Positions 45,369 through 55,831 of a stretch of DNA of 64,000 nucleotides are shown piece after piece (within the stretch, counting starts at the first letter, position 1; each line of letters opens with the position of its first letter). The position numbers were made by a program, and so were the translations under genes. Location of the stretch: positions 1 through 64,000 of the forward strand of contig NZ_RWGU01000037.1 in assembly GCF_003944755.1 (NCBI RefSeq), given 5' to 3'. Origin of the DNA: Rhodovulum robiginosum (GTDB lineage: Bacteria; Pseudomonadota; Alphaproteobacteria; Rhodobacterales; Rhodobacteraceae). The notes beneath the pieces are model-generated. The model was given only the letters and a program-made list of their open reading frames with translations, was not told the DNA's origin and made no database searches.

Positions 45369-48300
45369 ATGACCGAGACCGACCGCCCGACCGATCCGCA
45401 AACGGATATCGACGCCCAGCGCCGGTTCGGCCTGTGGCTGCTCTTGAGCCTTGCGATGCTGGCGGGCCTGGCGGGCCTCGCCGGGCTGGCGCTGACCGGG
45501 CGCACGGTCAGCCTGCCCGAATTCGTGACCGAGCGTATCGAGGCGCGGCTGAATGCCGGGCTGGCGCCCGCCGAGCTGCGGCTGGGCGGTGTCGATGTCT
45601 TCGTCTCGCGCCGCCTCCGTCCCGAGGTGCACCTGCGCGAGGTGGCGGTGTTCGACGCCACCGGCCGCCCCGTGGCGCGCCTGCCCGAGCTGTCGGCCCG
45701 CATCGCGCCGGGCCCCGCGATGCAGGGCCGGCTGATGCTGCGCGAGGTGGCGCTGACCGGGGCCGAGCTCACGCTGCGCCGGGCGCCGGACGGGCGCATC
45801 GACCTGGCCTTGGGCCAGACCGGCGCGGCGGTGACCTCTGGGGCGAGCCTGGCCGCGGTGCTGGACCAGATCGACCGGGCGTTTCAGGCGCCGGCGCTCG
45901 CGGCGGTGGAAAACCTGAGTGTCGAGGCGCTGGGCCTGACCTACGAGGACGCGCGCTCGGGCCGCATCTGGCGCATCGACGACGGGCTGATGACGCTGGA
46001 ACAGGACGATGCCGAGGTGGCGTTGCGCGTCTTCTTCTCGCTCGAGGGCGGGGCCGAGCGGCCGGCCGAATTCGCCGTCACCTTCGTCAGCGCCAAGGGC
46101 TCGCCCGCCGCGCGGATGTCGACCAATTTCTCCGCGGTGCCGGCGGGCGATATCGCCACCCAGTCGCCGGCGCTGGCCTTCCTGTCGGTGATCGACGCTC
46201 CGATCTCGGGCGCGCTGCGCACCGAGGTCGATGCCAGCGGCAGTCTCGGGCAGCTTTCGGCAGCGCTGGAAATCGGCGCGGGGGCGCTGAAACCCGTCGA
46301 GGGCGCGCCGCCCATCGGGTTTACCTCGGGAAAGAGCTATTTCTCCTACGCCCCCGATGAGGCCAAGATCGTATTCGACGAGATCGCGCTCGACACCGAG
46401 CTGCTGCGCCTGCGCGCCGATGGCCATGCCTACCTGACCGATACCGGCCCCGGCGGCTGGCCCGAGACGCTGGTGGCCCAGATGGGCCTGCGCGAGGTCG
46501 TCTTCAGCCCCGAAGGCGTGTTCGACGCGCCGGCGCGGTTCAACGGCGGTGCGCTCGACCTCAAGCTCGCGCTCGACCCGTTCACCGCCACGATAGGGCA
46601 GGCGGTGCTGACCGACGACGCGCACAGCTATCGCGGCGCGGGCACTGTGGCCGCGGCGGCCGACGGCTGGCGCGTGTCGGTCGATGCCGAACTGGACGAG
46701 ATCACCGATGCGCGGCTCTTGTCGCTCTGGCCCGTGGGTCTGGTCCCGGCCACCCGCGACTGGTTCTCACGCAATGTCGACGGCGGCACGCTGTTTGACG
46801 TGCACGCCGCCGTGCGGCTCGCCCCCGGTGCGCCGGCGCGCCTGTCGCTCGACCACGAATTCCGCGATGCCACGGTCAGCGTCTTGCGGGATTTCCCGCC
46901 GGTCCTCGGCGGGCAGGGCTATGGCACGCTGTCCCAGGAGGGCTATACGCTGGTGGTCGAGAAAGGGCGGGTCGAGGCGCCGCAGGGCGGCTTGGTCGAT
47001 GTCGCGGGTTCGGTGCTGCGCCTGTCCGATCTCGGCCAGCGGCCGGTGCGGGCGACGATCACGCTTGCGCTCGACAGTGCGATACCGGCGGTTCTGTCGC
47101 TGATCGACGCGCCGCCGCTGCGGCTGTTGCGCAATGCCGACATCGGCCCCGGCATTGCCGCGGGCCGCGCCGAGATCGCCGCGGAGGTGAACCTGCCCAT
47201 CAAGCACGGGCTGCGGCCCGCGGACGTGGATTTTCGATTTGACGGTACCCTGCACGGCATGCGTTCGGAGGTGCTGGTACCGGGCCGGGTGCTGGCCGCC
47301 GACGCGATACGCGTCCGGGGCGACAGGGCGGGGCTGTCGCTCTCCGGGGCGGCCACGCTGGACGGGGTGCCGCTCAGCGTCGCCTGGCAGCGGTCCGGCG
47401 ACGGGCCGGGCCGTGTCGAGGGCACTGTCGAGCTGTCGCAGCGCACGGCCGAAACCTTCGGTCTGGGCCTGCCTGCGGGCAGCCTGTCGGGCGCGGCGGC
47501 GGGCGCCTTTACCCTGTCGCTCGACCCCGCGGCCCCCCGCTTTACGCTGGAGAGCGATCTCAACCGGCTGGCCATCTCGGTGCCGGGGCTAGGCTGGTCG
47601 AAGCGGGCGAACGCCACCGGGCGGCTCAGCGTCGAGGGGCGGCTGGGCGATGCGCCGGCGATCGAGCGGCTGGCGATCTCGGCGCCGGGGCTCGACGCCG
47701 AGGGGCGGGTGACGCTGCGCCCCGGCGGGGCGCTCGATAGCGCCAGCCTGACGCGGCTGCGCGTCGGCACCTGGCTTGAGGGCGGGGCCACGATCACCGG
47801 TCGCGGGGCGGGGCGGGCGCCTGCCATCGCGCTGACCGGCGGCCGCGTCGATCTGCGCGATGCGCCCTTCGGCCGGGGCGGCGGCGGGCCCGGCGGGCCG
47901 ATCCGGCTGGAGCTGGACGAGGTCGTGGTGGCCGAGGGGCTGGTGCTGAACGCCGTGACCGGCGAGCTGTCGCCTGACGGCGGGCTGAACGGTGCGATCC
48001 GCGCCCGGCTGAACGGCACGGCACCGATCGAGGCCACGCTGGCCCCCTCGGCGGAGGGCACGGCGGTCGAGGTGCGCGCGGCGGATGCGGGGGCGGCGCT
48101 CAGCGCGCTGGGCGCCTTTGGCAAGGCCCGCGGCGGCGCGCTCGACCTCACGCTGACGCCGACAGGGCGGCCTGGCGAATATTCCGGTCGGTTGGGCATC
48201 GAAAACGTGCGGGTGCGCGGGACATCGGTGCTGACCGAGCTCTTGTCGGCGATGAGCGTGGTCGGGCTGATCGACATCCTCTACGGCGAGGGGCTGATGT

Positions 48301-48635
48301 TCTCGGAGGTCGACGCCCGCTTCCGCTTGACGACGCAAGCAGTGCAGATCACGAGGGGCAGCGCGGTGGGCCCGTCGCTGGGCATCTCGATGGCGGGGGT
48401 CTACCGCATGGATACCAAGAGGTTGGACATGCAGGGCGTGGTCTCGCCGATCTACATGCTGAACTCGATCGGTTCGGTCCTGACGCGCAAGGGCGAGGGT
48501 TTGTTCGGCGTCAACTACCGCCTGGTGGGCGACGCAAACGCCCCGCAGGTGCGCGTGAACCCGCTGTCGATCCTGACACCGGGCATGTTCCGCGAGATCT
48601 TTCGCAGCGCGCCACCCCAGGGGGCCGGTCAGTGA
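45369..48635 (+). CDS. Large AsmA/YhdP-like envelope protein (DUF3971)
   Basis: 1088 residues with one N-terminal membrane helix ([27 protein letters not shown]) and a very long periplasmic part of repeated beta-strand units. The C-terminal AsmA_2-type domain reads [21 protein letters not shown] and [21 protein letters not shown], as in YhdP. AsmA-like proteins form bridge-like grooves thought to carry phospholipids between inner and outer membranes. The stop overlaps the queA start by 4 bases, an unusual coupling of envelope and tRNA-modification genes. The AsmA clan assignment is firm; the YhdP-like role is inference. Confidence 0.88.
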   Translation: MTETDRPTDPQTDIDAQRRFGLWLLLSLAMLAGLAGLAGLALTGRTVSLPEFVTERIEARLNAGLAPAELRLGGVDVFVSRRLRPEVHLREVAVFDATGRPVARLPELSARIAPGPAMQGRLMLREVALTGAELTLRRAPDGRIDLALGQTGAAVTSGASLAAVLDQIDRAFQAPALAAVENLSVEALGLTYEDARSGRIWRIDDGLMTLEQDDAEVALRVFFSLEGGAERPAEFAVTFVSAKGSPAARMSTNFSAVPAGDIATQSPALAFLSVIDAPISGALRTEVDASGSLGQLSAALEIGAGALKPVEGAPPIGFTSGKSYFSYAPDEAKIVFDEIALDTELLRLRADGHAYLTDTGPGGWPETLVAQMGLREVVFSPEGVFDAPARFNGGALDLKLALDPFTATIGQAVLTDDAHSYRGAGTVAAAADGWRVSVDAELDEITDARLLSLWPVGLVPATRDWFSRNVDGGTLFDVHAAVRLAPGAPARLSLDHEFRDATVSVLRDFPPVLGGQGYGTLSQEGYTLVVEKGRVEAPQGGLVDVAGSVLRLSDLGQRPVRATITLALDSAIPAVLSLIDAPPLRLLRNADIGPGIAAGRAEIAAEVNLPIKHGLRPADVDFRFDGTLHGMRSEVLVPGRVLAADAIRVRGDRAGLSLSGAATLDGVPLSVAWQRSGDGPGRVEGTVELSQRTAETFGLGLPAGSLSGAAAGAFTLSLDPAAPRFTLESDLNRLAISVPGLGWSKRANATGRLSVEGRLGDAPAIERLAISAPGLDAEGRVTLRPGGALDSASLTRLRVGTWLEGGATITGRGAGRAPAIALTGGRVDLRDAPFGRGGGGPGGPIRLELDEVVVAEGLVLNAVTGELSPDGGLNGAIRARLNGTAPIEATLAPSAEGTAVEVRAADAGAALSALGAFGKARGGALDLTLTPTGRPGEYSGRLGIENVRVRGTSVLTELLSAMSVVGLIDILYGEGLMFSEVDARFRLTTQAVQITRGSAVGPSLGISMAGVYRMDTKRLDMQGVVSPIYMLNSIGSVLTRKGEGLFGVNYRLVGDANAPQVRVNPLSILTPGMFREIFRSAPPQGAGQ

Positions 48636-49741
48636 AGCTGTCGGATTTCGATTTCGACCTGCCCGAGGCGCTGATCGCCACGCGGCCGGCCCGCCCGCGC
48701 AGCGCCGCGCGGATGCTGGTGGCCGAGGGCGACGCGATAGACGACCTTCACGTGCGCGACCTGCCGGACCTGCTTCGGCCCGGCGACCGGCTGGTGCTGA
48801 ACGACACCAAGGTGATCGCGGCCCGGCTGACCGGCACCCGGCGGCGCGACACCGCCCAGGGGCCGGTCGAGGCACGCGTCGAGATCACCCTGATGGCGCC
48901 CGACCCCGCGGGGCGCTGGCGGGCGATGGCCAAGCCGCTGCGCAAGTTGAAAGAGGGTGAGACCGTCGTCTTCTCCGACGCGCTCCGCGCCGAGGTCGCC
49001 GTCAAGACCGACGAGGACGTGACGCTTGCCTTCAACCTCGACGGCGCGGATTTCGACACCGCGCTGGCCGCGGCGGGGGCGATGCCGCTGCCGCCCTACA
49101 TCGCGGCCCGCCGGCCCGCCGACGACCGCGACCGCGAGGATTACCAGACGGTCTGGGCGGCCCGCACCGGCGCGGTGGCCGCGCCCACGGCGTCGCTGCA
49201 TTTCGACGAGGCGCTGCTCGCGGCGCTAAAGGGCAGGGGCGTGGGGTTTACCCATGTCACCCTGCATGTCGGGGCGGGCACCTTTCTGCCGGTCAAGGTC
49301 GACGATGTCAGCCGCCACAGGATGCACGCCGAATGGGGCGAGGTGACGCAAGCGGCCGCCGACGAGATCAACGCCGCGCGCGCCGCCGGGGGCCGCATCA
49401 TCCCCGTGGGCACCACCGCGCTGCGCCTGATCGAGACCGCGGCGGACCCCGCCGGGCAGCTGCATCCCTGGCAGGGCGAGACCGACATCTTCATCCGCCC
49501 GGGCTATCGCTTTCGCATCACCGACGCGCTCATCACCAACTTCCACCTGCCGCGCTCTACCCTGCTGATGCTGGTGTCGGCGCTGATGGGGGTCGGCACG
49601 GTGCGGCGCATTTATGCCCACGCCGTGGCCGAGAGATATCGCTTCTTTTCCTATGGCGATGCCTCGCTTCTGATCCCCGAAGACGAAACGCGACGCGCGC
49701 AGGTCGCTGGCGGGCATTTGCATCCTGCCCAAGAGCCCTAG
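48632..49741 (+). CDS. queA: S-adenosylmethionine:tRNA ribosyltransferase-isomerase
   Basis: Adds the cyclopentene-like moiety from S-adenosylmethionine to preQ1-tRNA to make epoxyqueuosine, downstream of Tgt. The 369 residues include [24 protein letters not shown], the APTASLHFD segment, [16 protein letters not shown] and [18 protein letters not shown], all standard QueA blocks. The start is GTG (protein [11 protein letters not shown]), overlapping the AsmA-like gene by 4 bases (GTGA). No other queuosine genes are nearby except tgt at 15.8 kb. Confidence 0.95.
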   Translation: MKLSDFDFDLPEALIATRPARPRSAARMLVAEGDAIDDLHVRDLPDLLRPGDRLVLNDTKVIAARLTGTRRRDTAQGPVEARVEITLMAPDPAGRWRAMAKPLRKLKEGETVVFSDALRAEVAVKTDEDVTLAFNLDGADFDTALAAAGAMPLPPYIAARRPADDRDREDYQTVWAARTGAVAAPTASLHFDEALLAALKGRGVGFTHVTLHVGAGTFLPVKVDDVSRHRMHAEWGEVTQAAADEINAARAAGGRIIPVGTTALRLIETAADPAGQLHPWQGETDIFIRPGYRFRITDALITNFHLPRSTLLMLVSALMGVGTVRRIYAHAVAERYRFFSYGDASLLIPEDETRRAQVAGGHLHPAQEP

Positions 49742-49780
49742 ACAGGCGGCAAAAGTCGCAAACTACGGGCAGGCGTTATT

Positions 49781-51049
49781 ATGATTAGGGTCTTGGCAGG
49801 CTCCTGGGCACTGATGCTCGGCATGCTGCTGCTGATGGTCGGCAACGGCATCCAGGGCACGCTCTTGGGCATCCGCGGCGGCATCGAGGGATTTTCCACC
49901 TTCGAGATGTCGCTGGTGATGTCTGCGTATTTCGTGGGCTTTCTCGGGGGATCGCAACTGGCGCCCGAGATGATCCGCCGGGTCGGGCATATCCGCGTCT
50001 TCGCCGCGCTTGCCTCGCTGATCTCGGCGGTGCTGATCCTTTACCCCGCGCTCGCCCATCCGGTCAGCTGGACGGTGGGCCGGGTGCTGATCGGCTTTTG
50101 CTTTTCGGGCGTCTACGTCACCGCCGAAAGCTGGCTCAACAACTCGGCCACCAACGAGACGCGGGGCCAGACGCTGTCGCTTTACATGATCGTGCAGATG
50201 GCCGGCATCGTCTCGGCCCAGGGGCTGTTGCTGATCGCCGACCCGGCGGGGTTCATCCTGTTCATCATCCCCTCGGTGCTGGTCTCGATCTCGTTCGCGC
50301 CGATCCTTCTGTCGGTCGGCCCCACGCCCGCCTTCGAGGCCACCAAGCCGATGAGCCTGCGTGCATTGGTACGCATCTCGCCCACCGGCGCGATCGGCAT
50401 GTTCCTGGTGGGCGGCGTCTACTCGGCGCAGTTCGGCATGGCCGCGGTCTTCGGCACCGCGGCGGGGCTGAGCGTGGCGCAGATCTCGGGCTTTATCGCC
50501 GCGATCTTTCTGGGCGGGCTGCTGCTGCAATTCCCCATCGGCTGGCTGTCGGACCGGATGGACCGGCGGATGCTGATCCTGGGTGCGGCGGCCATCGGCG
50601 GCACCGCCGCGGTGGTCGCCGCGCTGGTGGGCGATACCTACCCGGCGCTGCTGGCCGCGGCCTTTGTGATCGGGGGGATGTCGAACCCGCTTTACGCGCT
50701 GCTGATCGCCTATACCAACGACTATCTTCAACCCGAAGACATGGCGGCGGCCTCCGGCGGTCTGTTGTTCATCAACGGGGTCGGCGCGATCATCGGGCCG
50801 GTTGCAACCGGCTGGATGATGGGCTTGATCGGGCCGCACGGCTTTTTCCTCTATCTCGCGGGGCTGATGCTGACGCTTGCCGCCTACGCCGCCTACCGCA
50901 TGACGCAGCGCGCCGCCGTGCCGGTCGACGAGACCGCGACCTACGCGCCTGTCATGCCGTCCTCGACGCCTGTCGCGGTGGAGGCGGCGCAGGAATATGC
51001 CCTGGAAGCCGCACATGACGAAGAAGAGCCGGTAATTGCAGCAGAATAA
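49781..51049 (+). CDS. Major facilitator superfamily transporter
   Basis: 422 residues with twelve predicted helices. It resembles the YcaD-like group of MFS permeases: SWALMLGMLLLMVGNGIQGTLLGIRG at the start, TAESWLNNSATNETRGQTL after helix 4, and LLLQFPIGWLSDRMDRRMLIL between helices 7 and 9. The C-terminal tail is acidic and cytoplasmic (EYALEAAHDEEEPVIAAE). The substrate is unknown. It starts 39 bases after queA and may be co-transcribed. Confidence 0.9.
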   Translation: MIRVLAGSWALMLGMLLLMVGNGIQGTLLGIRGGIEGFSTFEMSLVMSAYFVGFLGGSQLAPEMIRRVGHIRVFAALASLISAVLILYPALAHPVSWTVGRVLIGFCFSGVYVTAESWLNNSATNETRGQTLSLYMIVQMAGIVSAQGLLLIADPAGFILFIIPSVLVSISFAPILLSVGPTPAFEATKPMSLRALVRISPTGAIGMFLVGGVYSAQFGMAAVFGTAAGLSVAQISGFIAAIFLGGLLLQFPIGWLSDRMDRRMLILGAAAIGGTAAVVAALVGDTYPALLAAAFVIGGMSNPLYALLIAYTNDYLQPEDMAAASGGLLFINGVGAIIGPVATGWMMGLIGPHGFFLYLAGLMLTLAAYAAYRMTQRAAVPVDETATYAPVMPSSTPVAVEAAQEYALEAAHDEEEPVIAAE

Positions 51050-51146
51050 GCGCCTGGCGGTTGCGCGCGCCGGCTGAATCTGAAACCATCCCAACACGCC
51101 CGGTTCTGACCGGGCAGGCCGGGCAGGACGAGGAGGAGACGAGACG

Positions 51147-51725
51147 ATGCCGCGCCAAGACGAGATCATCGACTTCTGGCTGAAAGAGGTCGGGCCCAAG
51201 GGATGGTATGGCGGCGGCGAAGAGCTCGACACCGAAATCCGCACCCGGTTCAAGTCCGACTGGGAATCCGCCCATGCCGGCGAATACCACGAATGGCCCA
51301 CCAACCCGCGCGGGGCCATGGCCTACCTGATCCTGACCGACCAGTTGCCGCGCAACATGTTCCGCGGTGACTGGCGTTCCTTTGCCACCGACGTTCTGGC
51401 GCGCGCCGCGGCCAAGCAGGCGATCGAGCACCATTTCGACATGCGCTTTCCCGAGCCCGAGCGGCAGTTCTTCTACCTGCCGCTGATGCATTCGGAATGC
51501 CTGATGGACCAGGACCGTTGCGTCCGCCTGATGCTGACCCGGATGCCCGAGACCGGCGCCGAGAACCTGCTGCACGCCAAGGCGCACCGCGAGGTGATCC
51601 GCCGCTTCGGCCGCTTTCCCACCCGCAACGAGGCGCTGCACCGCGGCTCGTCCGACCCCGAGGTCGCGTTCCTCGACCAGGGCGGCTACGGCCGCTGCGT
51701 GGAAGAGCTGCGCGCCGCCTCTTGA
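51147..51725 (+). CDS. DUF924 family protein
   Basis: 192 residues, soluble and helical. The family pattern is clear: IIDFWLKEVGPKGWYGGG at the start, YLILTDQLPRNMFRG, FFYLPLMHSE, HREVIRRFGRFPTRNEALHR and DQGGYG near the end. The structure is TPR-like by family knowledge; no biochemical role is established. A GAGGAGGAGA ribosome-binding site precedes the ATG. It lies between an MFS transporter and lpdA on the same strand. Confidence 0.88.
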   Translation: MPRQDEIIDFWLKEVGPKGWYGGGEELDTEIRTRFKSDWESAHAGEYHEWPTNPRGAMAYLILTDQLPRNMFRGDWRSFATDVLARAAAKQAIEHHFDMRFPEPERQFFYLPLMHSECLMDQDRCVRLMLTRMPETGAENLLHAKAHREVIRRFGRFPTRNEALHRGSSDPEVAFLDQGGYGRCVEELRAAS

Positions 51726-51833
51726 GGGCCGCAACCCGCGGATCGTGATGTTGGCGCAAAGCCGGGTTCCGTTTCATTGATGTGAGGCGGCGCATGGTTT
51801 AGCGTTGAACAAATTCGCGAACAGGAGGGCGCC

Positions 51834-53228
51834 ATGGCGGCCAAGAGCTTCGACATGATCGTGATCGGCGCCGGGCCCGGCGGATATGTGGCCGCGATCC
51901 GCGGCGCGCAGCTGGGCCTCAAGGTCGCCATCGTCGAGCGTGAGCACCTGGGCGGGATATGCCTCAACTGGGGCTGCATCCCGACCAAGGCGATGCTGCG
52001 GTCTGCCGAGGTGTTTCACCTGATGCACCGCGCCAAGGAATTCGGTCTCAAGGCCGAGGGGCTGGGCTATGATCTCGACGGGGTGGTCAAACGCTCGCGC
52101 GGGGTGGCCAAGCAGCTTGCCTCCGGCGTCGGGCATCTGCTGAAAAAGAACAAGGTAACCGTCGTCATGGGCGAGGCCACGCTGCCCGCCAAGGGCAAGG
52201 TCGCGGTCAAGACCGACAAGGGCAGCGAAGAGATGACCGCGCCGACCATCGTGCTGGCAACCGGGGCGCGGGCGCGCAAGCTGCCGGGGCTGGAGCCCGA
52301 CGGCGAGCTTGTCTGGGCCTATAAGAAGGCGCTGGTGCCGCCACGGATGCCGAAAAAGCTGCTGGTCATAGGCTCGGGCGCCATCGGCATCGAATTCGCC
52401 AGCTTCTACAACACGCTCGGCGCCGAGACGACCGTGGTCGAGGTGATGGACCGCATCCTGCCGGTGGAAGATGCCGAGATTTCGGCCTTCGCCAAGAAGG
52501 CGTTCGAGAAGCAGGGGATGACGATCCGCGAAAAGGCCACGGTGAAAAAGCTCGACCGGGGCAAGGGCACGGTGACGGCGCATATCGAACAGGGCGGCAA
52601 GACCGCGACCGAGGAATTCGACACGGTGATCTCGGCGGTCGGCATCGTCGGCAATGTCGAGGGGCTGGGGCTGGAAGAGCTGGGCGTCCAGGTCGACCGC
52701 ACCCATGTGGTCACCGACGAATACTGCCGGACCGGCGTCGAGGGGCTATTTGCCATCGGCGACGTGGCCGGCGCGCCCTGGCTGGCGCACAAGGCCAGCC
52801 ACGAGGGGGTGATGGTGGCCGAACTGGCGGCGGGCGGGCACCCGCATGCGGTAAAGCCCGACAGCATCGCCGGCTGCACCTATTGCCAGCCGCAGGTGGC
52901 CAGCGTCGGGATGACCGAGGCGCAGGCCAAGGACAAGGGCTACGAGGTCAAGGTCGGCCGCTTCCCCTTTATCGGCAACGGCAAGGCGATTGCCCTGGGC
53001 GAGCCCGAGGGGCTGATCAAGACGGTGTTCGACGCCAAGACCGGCGAGCTTTTGGGCGCGCACATGGTCGGCGCCGAGGTGACCGAACTGATCCAGGGCT
53101 ACGTGGTGGGCCGGCAGCTTGAGACCACCGAGGCCGACCTGATGGAAGCCGTCTTCCCGCACCCGACGCTGTCGGAAATGATGCACGAGTCGGTGCTCGA
53201 TGCCTGGGGGCGGGCGATCCACTTCTAG
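51834..53228 (+). CDS. lpdA: Dihydrolipoyl dehydrogenase (E3)
   Basis: FAD-disulphide oxidoreductase that reoxidises dihydrolipoyl groups of 2-oxoacid dehydrogenase complexes or the glycine cleavage system. 464 residues: FAD motif VIGAGPGGYVAAIRGAQLG, redox disulphide Cys43/Cys48 in GGICLNWGCIPTKAM, NAD motif VIGSGAIGIEFASFY, FAIGDVAGAPWLAHKASHEG, and the C-terminal His-Glu segment HPTLSEMMHESVLDAW. There is no N-terminal lipoyl domain. No E1/E2 genes are adjacent, so the parent complex is uncertain; the Trp in CLNWGC suggests the pyruvate-dehydrogenase-type alphaproteobacterial E3. Confidence 0.95.
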   Translation: MAAKSFDMIVIGAGPGGYVAAIRGAQLGLKVAIVEREHLGGICLNWGCIPTKAMLRSAEVFHLMHRAKEFGLKAEGLGYDLDGVVKRSRGVAKQLASGVGHLLKKNKVTVVMGEATLPAKGKVAVKTDKGSEEMTAPTIVLATGARARKLPGLEPDGELVWAYKKALVPPRMPKKLLVIGSGAIGIEFASFYNTLGAETTVVEVMDRILPVEDAEISAFAKKAFEKQGMTIREKATVKKLDRGKGTVTAHIEQGGKTATEEFDTVISAVGIVGNVEGLGLEELGVQVDRTHVVTDEYCRTGVEGLFAIGDVAGAPWLAHKASHEGVMVAELAAGGHPHAVKPDSIAGCTYCQPQVASVGMTEAQAKDKGYEVKVGRFPFIGNGKAIALGEPEGLIKTVFDAKTGELLGAHMVGAEVTELIQGYVVGRQLETTEADLMEAVFPHPTLSEMMHESVLDAWGRAIHF

Positions 53229-53599
53229 GGGCGGCATGCTACGGGCCGGTGCCGGCGCGGCTTGCGGTTCGCCCGTGCCCAATGGCCACTACGGGCGCAG
53301 ACAGGCCAGATGCCGCGCCCGGTATCGTCGACACCTGAGCCGGGCGAGGCTGCAAAGGTCTGCCCTCACCCTGGCCGGTCGAACCTGCCCTTGCCGACAC
53401 GACCTGCCGGTTTATCCATTTCGCCGGGACGGTCTGCGCGCTTGCTGCCCGCGGGTCACGATCTGTTGTCTCTTGCAACGCGCCGCTTATAGTCGTTGAA
53501 GCGGGCCCCGATCGCCTCGCCGTCATGGTTCGGACCAGACCAGCCGAAGTGCCTGTTGGAAGTCGACGGCAACCGTAGTTTCCAGAGGTGATTGTTGTC
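53229..53599 (+). other. Gene-free stretch before an unknown secreted protein
   Basis: 371 bases without a credible ORF; the short open frames here have no family features. Near the 3' end is a possible sigma-70 promoter. An AGAGGTG ribosome-binding site precedes the next gene. Confidence 0.5.
53466..53493 (+). promoter_or_regulatory. Candidate sigma-70 promoter for the gene at 53600
   Basis: TTGTCT (53466-53471), a 16-base spacer and TATAGT (53488-53493). This is an unusually good -10 for this GC-rich genome and lies about 107 bases before the ATG. Confidence 0.5.
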
Positions 53600-54919
53600 A
53601 TGAGATTTCTTCCACTCCGCGCCCTGCTTGCGGCCGCCGTGCTGTGCGGAACGGTGGTGGTGGGCGCACCGGCCGCGCAGTCGCAGGATATCGAATTCGG
53701 TCCGGGCCTTCGGTCTGTCGATTTCGCCGATGTCTTTGACAGCTCCGTCAAGGCGCGCGCGCGCATGTGGCACGCGTTCTATCGCGCCGGGATCAGGACA
53801 ATCGTGGTTTCCCAGGGCCTGATATCACCCTATGCCCCGGATCATTCGCGGCGGCCCAGCCGGACCTACCTGTCAGACGGTCAGCTCAAAGACCTGCGCG
53901 ACACGCTCAACCGCGGACCGTCGACAAAGGACGATTTCCACCTCACCTACGTTGCTGGATACGGTCTGGGCGCCAAGGCCTGCCGGCAGGGATCGACCCC
54001 GTCGGAAATCGCCACCGCCGCCGCGGAGTGGGAATTCGAGAACATCGTCTCCCGCGTGCTGGACAGCGGCGTACCGATCCGCGCCATCGATGTGGACGGG
54101 CCGTTTCTGCGCGTGATGGAGGGCTCTAGGAAAGCCTTCAGTTGCGCCCTCTCTCCCGCCACCAAGGGGGTTTCCTCTGCGGCGTCGGCCCGGATCGCGC
54201 TAAGCTACATGAAGCGCCTGCGCGACCTGACCGATGCGCATGTCACGAACAGTTCGGCCGGGGTGAAGGTCGAGATGGCATTGCTGATCAACCTTCCCAA
54301 CTGGCGGGTCGGCGGATACCCGGCGTTGAGAACCGCCGGTGCCACGGGAGATCTGGTGACCGACGTATTGGCCGAGTTCGGAAAGGCCATGAGGGCCGAC
54401 AAGACCCGGCCGCTGCATCTGAGCGGCGCCGTGATCGACTATCCGTACCCTCTGGCAAGATCCCGACCGGCGGCGTTCAAGGCGAAATCGGAACGCCTTT
54501 TGGCCGGCCTCCGAGCGTTGCCGCGCACGACGGCAAAGCTGACCTTCATTGCCAACACCCATTACGCGCTGGACCCCTACGAGACAGAGAAAAATGCCCG
54601 TGGCTATGCCGGTACGGTGCGATGCGTCTGGTCCGACTACAGGGATATTTCGGAAGGCAGCCTGCCGTATCTGCCCTATGAAAACGCGCGGGGAACGAAG
54701 ATGCCGGCCGATTGCATGGCGGCACAGAACGCCGCCGACGAAAGATACTGGGATGAATCGGCGCGTTTCGCGGACGAGATCATGTCGGGCGCCTGGCTGG
54801 GCAATAGCGTCGACCTCAAGGATGTCTCGGCGGTGCGTTTCATGTCCTGGCACGAAATGCCGGCCAGCTCGCTCTCGACAATGAATCGCACGCTTCGCTA
54901 CAAGCTATATGGAAACTGA
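53600..54919 (+). CDS. Secreted protein of unknown function, possible TIM-barrel enzyme
   Basis: I do not recognise this 439-residue protein. It has a signal peptide (MRFLPLRALLAAAVLCGTVVVGAPAAQSQ). The mature chain shows alternating strands and helices: AGIRTIVVSQGL, VPIRAIDVDGPFLRV, VKVEMALLINLPNW, LHLSGAVIDYPYPLA, AKLTFIANTHYALDP and VRFMSWHEMPAS. Acidic residues at strand ends (IDVDGP, VIDYP, WHEMP) would suit a TIM-barrel glycosidase-like active site, but this is inference. Cys residues at ACRQG, SCALS, RCVWS and DCMAA could form disulphides. ATG 53600 is favoured over GTG 53588 by AGAGGTG spacing. It stands alone on its strand. Confidence 0.75.
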   Translation: MRFLPLRALLAAAVLCGTVVVGAPAAQSQDIEFGPGLRSVDFADVFDSSVKARARMWHAFYRAGIRTIVVSQGLISPYAPDHSRRPSRTYLSDGQLKDLRDTLNRGPSTKDDFHLTYVAGYGLGAKACRQGSTPSEIATAAAEWEFENIVSRVLDSGVPIRAIDVDGPFLRVMEGSRKAFSCALSPATKGVSSAASARIALSYMKRLRDLTDAHVTNSSAGVKVEMALLINLPNWRVGGYPALRTAGATGDLVTDVLAEFGKAMRADKTRPLHLSGAVIDYPYPLARSRPAAFKAKSERLLAGLRALPRTTAKLTFIANTHYALDPYETEKNARGYAGTVRCVWSDYRDISEGSLPYLPYENARGTKMPADCMAAQNAADERYWDESARFADEIMSGAWLGNSVDLKDVSAVRFMSWHEMPASSLSTMNRTLRYKLYGN

Positions 54920-54983
54920 GGGATCGCCGCCGGGTGGCGCGCCGTCGCAGGCAGGGCCGGAACAACCGCTTTCGCCGAGCGTC

Positions 54984-55346
54984 CTATTTCACGACCGGTC
55001 CGCCGGCCTCCAGCCAGTTGCGGAACACGCCCAGTTCCATCACGTCGGAATAGCCCATCTTCATCAGCATTCGCGCCGCCCGGGCGGAGATGTCGCCGAG
55101 ATGGCAGAACACCACCACCGGCATTTCGCGGGTCAGTTTGGGCGAGTAATGGGGGCTATTGGGGTTGGCCGCGTGGCGGATGAATTCCAGCGGCACATGC
55201 ACCGCACCCGGCACTGCGCCGCCGCGCTTGATCTCGTGCGGCTTGCGCACGTCCAGCATCAGCACCTCGCCGTTGGCATGGCGGCTGACCGCCGTCTTGC
55301 CGTCGATCTGGGCGACGGTGGGGAAGAGGCGTTCCAGAAGGTCCAT
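54984..55346 (-). CDS. Rhodanese-like sulphurtransferase, small
   Basis: 120-residue single-domain rhodanese. The aspartate strand LMLDVRKPHEI, the GAVHVPLEFI segment and the active-site Cys in VVFCHLGDISARAARML are visible; the usual CxxGxRS loop is altered (CHLGDIS). It ends with a NWLEAGGPV motif. Cytoplasmic; it likely moves sulphane sulphur. The ATG at 55346 has AAGGAG upstream. A second rhodanese gene lies 22 bases upstream on the same strand, making a two-gene operon. Confidence 0.9.
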   Translation of the reverse strand: MDLLERLFPTVAQIDGKTAVSRHANGEVLMLDVRKPHEIKRGGAVPGAVHVPLEFIRHAANPNSPHYSPKLTREMPVVVFCHLGDISARAARMLMKMGYSDVMELGVFRNWLEAGGPVVK

Positions 55347-55368
55347 GATCGGTCTCCTTGTGACAGGG

Positions 55369-55740
55369 CTAACGTTCGCAGCGGCCGCCGGCGCGCTGCC
55401 AGTCGTTGAGCGAGCCCAGGTTGTAGACCCGCGCGTAGCCCATCTTCATCAAAATCCGCCCGGCAAAGACCGAGCGGCTGCCGCTGGCGCAATAGATCGC
55501 CACGGGCACGTCCGGCTTGAGGCCCGGATGGCATTTGGGGTTTTTGGGGTCGGCTTTCGCGCGCAGAAAGCGCACCGGGATATGGACGGCGCCGTTGGCC
55601 TTGCCGCTGCGCTCCACCTCGATATCCGAGCGGATGTCGAGCAGCGTCAACTCGCCCGCCTCGGCGCGCATCACGGCGTCGGGTCCGGCAATCCGTTCCA
55701 CCGGTGGAAAGATCCTGCGGATCAGCTCGAATATCGCCAC
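55369..55740 (-). CDS. Rhodanese-like sulphurtransferase, small
   Basis: 123 residues from a GTG start (protein MAIFELIRRIFPPVERI), chosen because GAGGGG sits at good spacing; a TTG 12 codons earlier is less likely. Rhodanese features: LLDIRSDIEVERSG, GAVHIPVRFL, and active site YCASGSRSVFAGRIL with the intact CxxGxRS loop. A paralogue of the downstream gene (both end with a NDW/NWL-x-AGG motif) but with the canonical loop, so it is the likelier active sulphurtransferase of the pair. Divergent from uvrA. Confidence 0.88.
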   Translation of the reverse strand: MAIFELIRRIFPPVERIAGPDAVMRAEAGELTLLDIRSDIEVERSGKANGAVHIPVRFLRAKADPKNPKCHPGLKPDVPVAIYCASGSRSVFAGRILMKMGYARVYNLGSLNDWQRAGGRCER

Positions 55741-55831
55741 GGCGCCCCTCGCGGTTTCGTGGGGCTGACTATACAAGCGGCCTGCCTCAGCGGAAGGCGG
55801 TTTTGCCGGACGCCTTGCCGCAGGGCCGCGC

